64,000 nt of DNA, from the NCBI GenBank assembly GCA_900318685.1, contig ONLL01000018.1, forward strand, positions 18,206-82,205. Reading direction: 5' to 3'. Position 1 is the stretch's first letter. Every line of letters starts with the position of its first letter. Source of the DNA: an uncultured Prevotellaceae bacterium (lineage in GTDB: Bacteria > Bacteroidota > Bacteroidia > Bacteroidales > Bacteroidaceae). A program made the position numbers and the translations under genes. Below the pieces are notes generated by a model, which did not search any database, had not been told where the DNA came from, and worked only from the letters and a program-made list of their open reading frames with translations. Shown piece by piece: positions 10,804 through 17,974 of this stretch.

Positions 10804-12072
10804 CTAACTTCTAATCTGTCCCTCGCCCTCGATGAGCCACTTGTAGGTAGTGATCTCCTCCAGAGCCATAGGACCGCGAGGCCCCAGCTTCTGCGTTGAG
10901 ATGCCTATTTCGGCACCAAGGCCGAACTGGGCGCCGTCAGTAAACGACGTAGGAGCGTTCCAGTAGACACAGGCAGCATCGACGTGCTGTTGGAAGATGC
11001 GGGCTGCAGACTCATTCTGGGTGATGATAGCCTCGCTGTGACCTGAGCCGTAGGCATCGATATGCGCAAGAGCCTCGTCGAGACTGTCGACGGTCTTCAC
11101 CGCCAGTTTGTAGTCCATGAACTCCGTTCCGAAGCTCTCGTCAGTGGCATGCTCGAGCAATGAATAATGTCCGCTGAGTGCCTCGTAGGCCCGTTCGTCG
11201 GCATAGATGATGACTGGCGTCTTGTTTGTTGCAATAGCATTGCAACATACTGAACCGGAAAGCGGGGCGACGAGTGCAGGCAGGTCGCTGAGGCGGCTGC
11301 TATGAACGAGCAGACAGTCGAGCGCATTGCACACGCTGACGCGACGCGTCTTGGCATTATTGATAATGGCACGTCCCATCTCGAGGTCGCCCTCTTTGTC
11401 AAAATAAGTGTTCACCACTCCGGCACCCGTCTCGATGACAGGAATGCGGGCAGTATCACGTACGAAATCAATCAGCCTACGTCCGCCGCGAGGGATACAA
11501 AGATCAACATAGCCAACAGCATTGAGCATCTCGCCCGTAGCCTCATGGGTGGCAGGGAGCAGAGCGACGACATCTGGATCAACGCCATATCTCTCCAACA
11601 CCTCATGAATGAGCTTCACCTCCTCGCGATTGCTGCAGTCAGCGTCCTTGCCGCCCTTCAGCACACACGCATTGCCGCTCTTGAAGCAAAGTGAGAACAC
11701 ATCGAAGGTGACATTAGGACGAGCCTCGTAGATCATGCCGATGACACCGAAAGGCACAGATATACGACAGAGCCGCAGGCCGTTCGGCAGCGTCTTCTGC
11801 TCCGTGATATGTCCGAGGGGCGAAGGCAGTCCCGCCACGTTTCTCATATCGTCAGCGATAGCCTCCAGACGGGCCTCAGTCAGCATCAGCCTGTCGTAAA
11901 GAGGGTTCTCGCGGTCCATCTTCGCAAGGTCTTCGGCATTGGCTTTAATAATGCGTTCCTTGTCAGCTACGATGGCCTCGCTGACGGCCAAAAGGATCTC
12001 GTTGCGACGACTGTCGCTAAGTGCTGCCAGACTCTTGCTGGCTTGCTTGGTCTTTACGAATTGTTCGTTCAT
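10804..12072 (-). CDS. proA: Glutamate-5-semialdehyde dehydrogenase (gamma-glutamyl phosphate reductase)
   Basis: A 422-residue member of the aldehyde dehydrogenase superfamily. Catalytic Cys248 lies in [13 protein letters not shown]; other family blocks are [34 protein letters not shown] and [20 protein letters not shown]. It makes glutamate semialdehyde, the second step of proline synthesis, using NADPH. The start is set at [10 protein letters not shown] (12072); the ATG five codons upstream lies in the heptamer-repeat region. It is the last gene of a proB - secreted protein - proA run on the minus strand. Confidence 0.95.
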   Translation of the reverse strand: MNEQFVKTKQASKSLAALSDSRRNEILLAVSEAIVADKERIIKANAEDLAKMDRENPLYDRLMLTEARLEAIADDMRNVAGLPSPLGHITEQKTLPNGLRLCRISVPFGVIGMIYEARPNVTFDVFSLCFKSGNACVLKGGKDADCSNREEVKLIHEVLERYGVDPDVVALLPATHEATGEMLNAVGYVDLCIPRGGRRLIDFVRDTARIPVIETGAGVVNTYFDKEGDLEMGRAIINNAKTRRVSVCNALDCLLVHSSRLSDLPALVAPLSGSVCCNAIATNKTPVIIYADERAYEALSGHYSLLEHATDESFGTEFMDYKLAVKTVDSLDEALAHIDAYGSGHSEAIITQNESAARIFQQHVDAACVYWNAPTSFTDGAQFGLGAEIGISTQKLGPRGPMALEEITTYKWLIEGEGQIRS

Positions 12073-12082
12073 AATCCTATAT

Positions 12083-12114
12083 TTCAAATCTCAAACCTCA
12101 AACCTCAAATCAAA
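12083..12114 (-). repeat. Heptanucleotide repeat directly 3' of the 12115-13332 gene
   Basis: On the minus (sense) strand GRTTTGA-like heptamers start immediately after the TGA stop codon at 12115-12117 and run about four units toward proA. Same repeat family as at 13336-13396 and 34238-34314. Confidence 0.8.
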
Positions 12115-13332
12115 TCAGAACACCCCGAAGAGGTTTCTACTCTCGAAGAGCCGTAGCACCTCCTGCTCCACAGGCGTGCGCAGCACAATCTCATTGTCGC
12201 GCCAGAACTTCTTGTCATAGCCTTGACTCTCGATAGCATCATGCATATTCGACTGTGTGTCAAGCAGACGACCGTGTCCTATATCCCTGTCGCCCACGTT
12301 GAAGAGCATCGAGCTGGTCCTGATGGTCTTGCCGTAGAGCTCGTGCTGCTCTTCTATGATCACCGACTCCACTTCCAGGAATTCACGGTCTTCAGTCATG
12401 TTGACCACGAAGTGAAACTCAGTATCGATGAGCTCATCAAAATAGTCTTTGCCAAACAAAGCTGCCAGCTCCTCCTCGTACCTGCTGCCCCGCTGCTTCC
12501 TGTGCATCACTTTCAGGTTCAGCTCCCGCCCTTCTATTTTGCGCAGGCGGTAGGTGTTCGCGTCGAGATAGAGCGTAGCGTCGAGTACAGGCTTATCTGT
12601 TGGTTTAGGTGTGAAGTGCGCCGCTAGCAGACGTTCGTTGTCGCTGCCTATCATATCGAAGCTCACGTCGTAGTTCGACTCGTAGTATTCCGACAGGGGA
12701 TAGCGGTCGCTACTGGTAACTTTCGTTCCCGGCATGTAGGTCACCTGAATCTGAGACGTTGAGAAGAAGTTGGCATAGTACGAATAATAATGCAGGCTGT
12801 CGGGCTGTATGCCGGCGAAGCGCCCTTTGCTCAAAGCCAGGTCACGCAAGAACACCGACGAATGTCCGCTGAGGAAGGCTTCCATGAATTCATAGCACAC
12901 AGAGTCGGCATAGGCCGTCTGACGATAGAAGAAGTTTGCCCTCTTCTTGCGGTTCTTCTTGAGCTGTCGTTGTGCCTCTTTGATGGCTTCCTTCAAATAG
13001 GAGGAATAAGGTTTCACCGTCACCTCGTCAAGAGTCGTTGACACAGCATGCAGCTCCACGACACGTCCCATCTGCCCTGCAACGATGGTTCTGGTCTGAT
13101 AGCCCACAAAGCTGATGCGAAGCATATCCGTAGGGGCGCACTCGATACTGAAACTGCCTTCAGCATTGGTCATCGTCGAGTTTGAGCGGCTGACGAACAC
13201 GCCAGCGAAAGGCAGCGTCTGATGCGTCTGGGCATCGATGACCACTGCCTCGAATCGTTCTGTCTGGCCAATCGCCAACAGCGGCAGCCATAACAACACC
13301 CACAGAACAAAATGTTTCACCAGTCTATTCAT
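12115..13332 (-). CDS. Secreted carboxypeptidase-regulatory-like (CarboxypepD_reg) domain protein
   Basis: A 405-residue protein with a signal peptide (LVKHFVLWVLLWLPLLAIGQ) followed by one CarboxypepD_reg-like beta-sandwich (residues about 25-105: AVVIDAQTHQTLPFAGVFV, GSFSIECAPTDMLRISFVGYQ). The remaining 300 residues are strand-rich and resemble the DUF5686-type proteins that often follow this domain in Bacteroidetes. I cannot name a function; a periplasmic or outer-membrane place is likely. It lies between proB and proA, separated from each by heptamer repeats, which is an odd position for an envelope gene. Start chosen at MNRLVKHF (13332); the upstream candidate is a TTG inside the repeat. 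Confidence 0.8.
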   Translation of the reverse strand: MNRLVKHFVLWVLLWLPLLAIGQTERFEAVVIDAQTHQTLPFAGVFVSRSNSTMTNAEGSFSIECAPTDMLRISFVGYQTRTIVAGQMGRVVELHAVSTTLDEVTVKPYSSYLKEAIKEAQRQLKKNRKKRANFFYRQTAYADSVCYEFMEAFLSGHSSVFLRDLALSKGRFAGIQPDSLHYYSYYANFFSTSQIQVTYMPGTKVTSSDRYPLSEYYESNYDVSFDMIGSDNERLLAAHFTPKPTDKPVLDATLYLDANTYRLRKIEGRELNLKVMHRKQRGSRYEEELAALFGKDYFDELIDTEFHFVVNMTEDREFLEVESVIIEEQHELYGKTIRTSSMLFNVGDRDIGHGRLLDTQSNMHDAIESQGYDKKFWRDNEIVLRTPVEQEVLRLFESRNLFGVF

Positions 13333-13335
13333 GAC

Positions 13336-13396
13336 AAATCTCAAATCTCAAACCTCAAATCTCAAACCTCAAATCTCAAACCTCAAACCTCAAACC
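13336..13396 (-). repeat. Heptanucleotide array directly 3' of proB
   Basis: On the + strand about eight consecutive CTCAAAY units (sense strand RTTTGAG) fill the gap between proB and the next gene. The first unit touches the proB stop TGA (13397-13399). Period is 7 bp, so the TGA inside each unit falls in every frame. Confidence 0.9.
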
Positions 13397-14170
13397 TCAT
13401 CGAGTCAAGAACACCGTGTGAGGAGTATTTTCCTGATTTTGGAACAGATCGACGAGGATGTCGTCGCGCTCACCATTGGCGATGATCACGCGGATGCCCG
13501 ACTGCTGCACACGACTCGCAGTGGTGTACTTCGAATGCATCCCACCACGTCCGAAAGCACTCTTCTCCGGCTGGATATACTCCGACAGGTCGCGACCTGG
13601 CGCTACCTCGCGGATGAGCTCAGCCGAAGGATCATCGGGATGGGTGGTGAAGATGCCGTCGATGTTCGACAGCAGCACCAGCGTCTCGGCCTCCATCATC
13701 ATCGCAATGAGGCCCGACAGCTCGTCGTTATCCGTGAACATCAGCTCCGTGACACTCACCGTATCGTTCTCGTTCACGATAGGCAGTACGTCGTTCTCAA
13801 GCATCACTGTCATGCAGGCACGCTGGTTACGATACTGTTCACCGGGCTCGAAGTTCTCCTTCATCGTAAGCACCTGCCCGACGTGGATGCCGTATTCACG
13901 GAAGAGGTCGTAATAGAGTCCCACCAGTTTCACCTGCCCCACCGCCGAGAACAGCTGCCGCTGCTCCACCGAGTCAAGCGAGTGATCCACTGTCAGCTCC
14001 CTGCGCCCACAGGCCACAGCTCCCGAACTCACTAGAATCACTTCATAACCTTGGCGTCGCAGCCAAGCTATCTGGTCGACAATGGCCGACATACGAGTCA
14101 CATCGAGCTTCCCATCCTGTCGCGTGAGAACGTTGGAACCTACCTTGATAACAATCCTTTTATCCATCAC
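13397..14170 (-). CDS. proB: Glutamate 5-kinase, short form without PUA domain
   Basis: A 257-residue amino acid kinase. KVGSNVLTRQDGKLD is the N-terminal phosphate loop, VILVSSGAVACGRREL the glutamate-binding block, and NENDTVSVTELMFTDNDELSGLIA and LLSNIDGIFTTHP follow. It phosphorylates glutamate, the first and normally feedback-controlled step of proline synthesis. Enterobacterial ProB is about 367 residues because of a C-terminal PUA domain; this one ends right after the kinase domain, as in other Bacteroidetes. Promoter at 14189-14219. Confidence 0.95.
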   Translation of the reverse strand: MMDKRIVIKVGSNVLTRQDGKLDVTRMSAIVDQIAWLRRQGYEVILVSSGAVACGRRELTVDHSLDSVEQRQLFSAVGQVKLVGLYYDLFREYGIHVGQVLTMKENFEPGEQYRNQRACMTVMLENDVLPIVNENDTVSVTELMFTDNDELSGLIAMMMEAETLVLLSNIDGIFTTHPDDPSAELIREVAPGRDLSEYIQPEKSAFGRGGMHSKYTTASRVQQSGIRVIIANGERDDILVDLFQNQENTPHTVFLTR

Positions 14171-14188
14171 AATTGCGTATTTGGGCTA

Positions 14189-14219
14189 CAAAGGTACGAA
14201 TAAGTGAGCGAAATGCAAA
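14189..14219 (-). promoter_or_regulatory. Promoter of the proB operon
   Basis: Read on the minus strand: TTTG (14216-14219), 19-bp spacer, TACCTTTG (14189-14196), a full match to the Bacteroidetes consensus, 19 bp upstream of the proB start. Confidence 0.85.
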
Positions 14220-14623
14220 AGAAAAAAGGCTTTTTCTTTTCATTTCCGAGCGAAAGTACCTTCGAGCGCCAGCTCAAAGTTACGAAGAAGTGAGGAGAAA
14301 ACCAAAGGAACCTATGCTTTTTTGTTCTTAACCCTATGTTTTTTCATTCATAAAGCATATCCTTATAGTTCTCAACCCTATTCCTTTTTACTTCTTACCC
14401 CTCTACTGGCTATCCTACCCGCCCTCTTTCAGAACCTTCCTTTCGGATTTTGCTAACGCCGGACACGAAGGAACGACACCGAAGTTGGCCTCCCGTTAAA
14501 GTAAAACAAGTTGTTTTACCTTTCTAAGTCATAGGTTTTGCATACCAAAGTCGGCCACTTTCGAAGGTAAAACAACTTGTTTTACTTCATCAAGTGGCCG
14601 CCCTTCCATTCCAAAGGCCGGAA
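14220..14623. other. Gene-free stretch with two facing 19-bp palindromes
   Basis: About 400 bp between the proB promoter and the end of the DUF2264 gene. No open frame with coding character was found. The left part is pyrimidine-rich on the + strand with loosely repeated TTCTTAACCCTA-like strings (about 14325, 14378, 14393). The right part holds two copies of an inverted repeat listed separately. No intrinsic terminator with a T-run was found for the DUF2264 gene. Confidence 0.6.
14501..14600. repeat. Pair of GTAAAACAA-N-TTGTTTTAC palindromes, the second nested in a longer inverted repeat
   Basis: Copy 1 at 14501-14519 has central base G; copy 2 at 14567-14585 has central base C, so the two are exact reverse complements. 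Copy 2 sits inside a wider inverted repeat, CGGCCACTT at 14552-14560 with AAGTGGCCG at 14592-14600. Related AAGTYGGCC strings flank copy 1. Confidence 0.8.
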
Positions 14624-16525
14624 TCAGCGTCTATTACCTTTCGATTTCTTGATGATGAGTTGCGACTTCAGCTCTTTCGAACCGCTGACTATGGCTGTGA
14701 GATCCACCACCGTGCTGCTATCAGCCTCAGGATGGAGAGACTGGCAACGAACCACCTCGATATCTTCCCAGCCATCATCAAGTATTGTCGTCAGTTCATA
14801 GACGCCATTGTCTATGGTGATGGCCCTCTTGCCTTTGACCTTCGTTTCAGTCGCGAGAACAGGCTTGTCGAGTTCGGGCAGCGCATAGAATCCCATGCGA
14901 ACCTTGCGAGGACCTTTGGTAGTCACCTTGTCAGCACGAATGACGCCATCGGCAGTAACCATCTCAGTCAGGTCGATAGTGACTGTGGTGTCGCGCTCCA
15001 TCTCTGCCTTGCGACAGAACCAGCCTTCAGCATTGAGGCCGTTGCCACGATAGCTGTTGATCTGCAGCCATTGGCCATCATCGCCCTCCACGACATAGCT
15101 CATAGCCACCTCGCCATTCTTTCCATCCGACTGCCAAGGAAGCGCTGAATTGTAAGCCAGGCGGTTGTAGTTCTCGAGCCCGTAATAGAACCCATTGTTG
15201 CGTGTGAACACATTGCGGAATTCCGCCATCCCCAGCGCAGGATAGTCAGTGGTCAGGATCTTGGCTTTTTCCGAATAGACGTTATACGGCTCCTTTTTAT
15301 TCATCTTTACCCACGCTCCCTCTGTCTCACGTGCCGTCCAGAAGGGATTGTCAGCCGGCATGTAGAGGGCAAGGAACAACTTTGCCATCCAGAACACGCT
15401 GCCTCGACAGGAATAGTGCTGCAGGCAATCCTCAAAATGACCATAGAACCCTAGGTTGGGAAGACCGTCCTCGGCCAGAAAATTCGGGTTCTGAAGGAAC
15501 TGAAGAATGGCACCCGAGCAGATGCGACGCATCCAGCCATAGTCGATGTCGGGACTTTGAAGCAGACCTGTGAGGGCGAGCGGGATGGCAGCTCCCATGC
15601 GATAGGTGATGCTTCGACCCCACATCTGCATCTTGCCGTCGCGGCCGAACATATAGGGATACTGCTTCGGGATGTCGCCCAGATGCTTCATAAACAGCTC
15701 TGCCTCTGCCGGATAGTATTTCTTTCCGAAGCTCTCAGCCCACAGCGGCCCATACATCTGGAATGCCCACATGCTGTAATAGTCGAAAAGCGGAGCATCG
15801 TGATACCATCCGTCACCCACATAGGCATCGAGGTTGGCATGCAGCAGATGTTCCATATACTGCATATTGACCTGATAGCCCTCCTTGTGCAGGAAGCTGA
15901 GCAGGCACTGGTTGAAGAAGCGCCAGTTCATGTTGATCGTTTCTCCTTCGGCATAGGTCTTGAACACGGCAGCAAGACGGTCGCGGGTATCCTGCGGCAG
16001 AGGATTCCAGAACACCTCGGGTGCCATGAGTAGCGATACCGCTAGTCCGCCCAGCTCTACCAGCTTTTGTCCGCCGTTGCCCCTTCCGCGCTTCTCAGGC
16101 AGGAAGATAGGACTCTCCCGGTCGAGCATCGATGCCATCTGATAGCGATAGTAGTCGCCCACCTTCACGCCGTGGAGCGTCAGGTCGGGGTTCTCCTTCA
16201 GCAGCGGCCCTGCCAGGAACATCGTCCGGCAGAGTGCCTCCATGCGTGCTGTCGCTACGCCGCCTGCATCGCGAGGGTAGCTCTTGCCTTCCTGCTTCGG
16301 GAGGTTGAACGGGTCCTTGATGTCATTCACATACTGGAAGGCAGTGCTGAGCAGATATTCCGCAGCCTGCTTCCAGTGGTCGCGCGTCATGCCCGTAAAC
16401 GGACTGAGTTTCATATCAGGGTTCTTCACCTCGAAGATCTTGCCCGGCTTCTGCGCAGCAAATGCGGGAAGGCTCAGGGCACACAAGATGGTTGATAGCA
16501 GTAATAAACAATAGTTCTTTCTCAT
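14624..16525 (-). CDS. Secreted DUF2264 family protein
   Basis: A 633-residue protein with a signal peptide ([20 protein letters not shown]). The N-terminal two thirds match DUF2264 as I recall it: [19 protein letters not shown], a helical-toroid-like region with [26 protein letters not shown]-like content, and AGPLLKENP. The last 200 residues are strand-rich and look like the C-terminal beta-sandwich of polysaccharide lyase or glycosidase relatives. DUF2264 proteins are thought to act on uronic-acid or related sugars; the reaction here is not known. Start chosen at MRKNYCLLL (16525), with a TATCTTTG promoter box 40 bp upstream. Confidence 0.82.
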   Translation of the reverse strand: [633 protein letters not shown]

Positions 16526-16564
16526 AATAATAAAATGTGTATGGCCAGCACTCATATTCAACTG

Positions 16565-16596
16565 CAAAGATACGAAATTTGAAGCCCTTATGCAAG
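16565..16596 (-). promoter_or_regulatory. Promoter of the DUF2264 gene
   Basis: On the minus strand CTTG (16593-16596), 20-bp spacer, TATCTTTG (16565-16572), 40 bp before the chosen start. Confidence 0.7.
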
Positions 16597-16633
16597 CTTC
16601 TTCCCAATTATTTTTAAAAAGAGCCAGTATTTC

Positions 16634-16664
16634 ATTGCAGGTCTCATTTTTTTTTGTATATTTG
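16634..16664 (+). promoter_or_regulatory. Promoter of the frameshifted small secreted gene
   Basis: ATTG (16634-16637), 19-bp spacer, TATATTTG (16657-16664). It lies 32 bp before the ATG at 16696, so the remnant is probably still transcribed. Confidence 0.7.
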
Positions 16665-16695
16665 CCCCGAATTATAAACCAAAACCTAAAAACAA

Positions 16696-17002
16696 ATGAA
16701 ACGAATCTTGTCTCTTACCATTGTCCTGTTGTTCTCAGTAATGGCAGTAGACGCACAACTTAAAGTGAATTCCTTGGGCAAGGTGGGCATAGCCACTGGA
16801 ACAAATACGCTTGAAGCCCGATTGTCTGTTGGTTGGAACAACTATTTCAATGTTTCAAATACTAGTATTGGCTTAGTCGCAACGCCAAAATATGACAACC
16901 AATGGCGTAACGTTGGTTTAGCTGGCATCATTAAAAAGCAATGATGTGATAATAGAAAACGATTTTGAAGTGAAACCAGGAGGAACTTTAGAGATAAGGT
17001 AA
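16696..17002 (+). pseudogene. Small secreted protein gene broken by one extra A in an A5 run
   Basis: The intact frame runs 16696-16944 (82 residues): signal peptide (MKRILSLTIVLLFSVMAVDA) and LKVNSLGKVGIATGTNTLEARLS, as at the start of Bacteroidetes surface proteins. It stops at 16942 just after the A5 run at 16933-16937. Removing one A continues the frame as KSNDVIIENDFEVKPGGTLEIR, stop at 17000-17002; this ending (ENDFEV-K-GGTLEI) is like the end of many secreted Bacteroidetes proteins. The repaired product would be 101 residues, short for such proteins, so an internal deletion may also have happened. Could instead be a sequencing error. The region is AT-rich compared with neighbours. Confidence 0.7.
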
Positions 17003-17022
17003 TCTCCCCAAATAGAGATAGT

Positions 17023-17955
17023 ATGAAGAGAAGAATCTGTCTTTTGATAATGTTTATAGTATATTTGTCTGGCTTAAACGCGCAACCTGCTTCGGAGACA
17101 GGTAATGTAAAATACTGGGTGTATAGATTCACGGAAAACTGGAGAAATCAAAATGATAGTATAGTAGGATGGTTTAAAGAAGAGAATGAAGAAAAATATT
17201 TAGTAACATCAATGGACAAGTTGGAATTTGAGGGAGTTGTATACGACGTTGTATATCATGAGCCTCCTCTTTTTCCTATCCATGAAGAGGTCACTGGCAA
17301 GAAATCAGTTCCTAAAAGACGCCTTTATTCCATCGGCGTACGTTGTGAAAAAGGACGTGTATATACAAACTATAGTGATTTCTGTGAATACCAGAACTAT
17401 CGTTTCGATCATGATCTCTATTTTCTGCCTTGTTGTTGGTCTTTCAGCGACCCGAACTATCTTCCCTACCACCTGACAGAGGACGGCAGTGAGCTCATCC
17501 TGTATGATTACACGATGGAGGTGGGCGACGGTTTCCGCCATGTGGATGGTCATGACGACATCACGGTGGTGGAGAAGGACACGGTGGCATACGCTGATGA
17601 TGTGCCCCGTCGCCGGCTGACACTGAGCAACGGACTCATCATCATTGAAGGCATGGGATGCATCAACTCGAACGGGATGCTCATCGACTGGCTGAACCCG
17701 GCTGAGGAGTATCAGTCGAACTTCACATACCTTGATTACTGTGCCGACGACTGGAACAAGCCTTTCAACATCATCTATACCCATGAGGACTCCGGCCTGC
17801 ATGTGGTGGACACCAACCCGGCAGGGATAGAACCCCTGCAAGCATCCGAGTCACCAAGCGGGCATGCCATCTTCGACCTTCAGGGCCGCCGCCTATCTGC
17901 GCCTCTTTCCAAAGGCATATACATCCAGGATGGACGAAAGCGTATCGTGAAGTAG
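17023..17955 (+). CDS. Secreted protein of unknown function with a Prevotella-type C-terminal tail
   Basis: A 310-residue protein: signal peptide (ICLLIMFIVYLSGLNAQ), a body of unknown fold rich in Tyr, Trp and Asp, and a C-terminal tail ending GHAIFDLQGRRLSAP, KGIYIQDGRKRIVK. The tail resembles the last strands of type IX secretion sorting domains and is shared with the C10 protease ending at 24600. Base composition changes inside the gene: hand counts give 38% GC (17041-17100) and 33% (17101-17160) but 60% at 17521-17580, so the gene looks like a mosaic with the joint near 17.4 kb. It starts 20 bp after the frameshifted gene and probably shares its promoter. Confidence 0.75.
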   Translation: MKRRICLLIMFIVYLSGLNAQPASETGNVKYWVYRFTENWRNQNDSIVGWFKEENEEKYLVTSMDKLEFEGVVYDVVYHEPPLFPIHEEVTGKKSVPKRRLYSIGVRCEKGRVYTNYSDFCEYQNYRFDHDLYFLPCCWSFSDPNYLPYHLTEDGSELILYDYTMEVGDGFRHVDGHDDITVVEKDTVAYADDVPRRRLTLSNGLIIIEGMGCINSNGMLIDWLNPAEEYQSNFTYLDYCADDWNKPFNIIYTHEDSGLHVVDTNPAGIEPLQASESPSGHAIFDLQGRRLSAPLSKGIYIQDGRKRIVK

Positions 17956-17974
17956 ATCTATCTCTTTTCTATAA

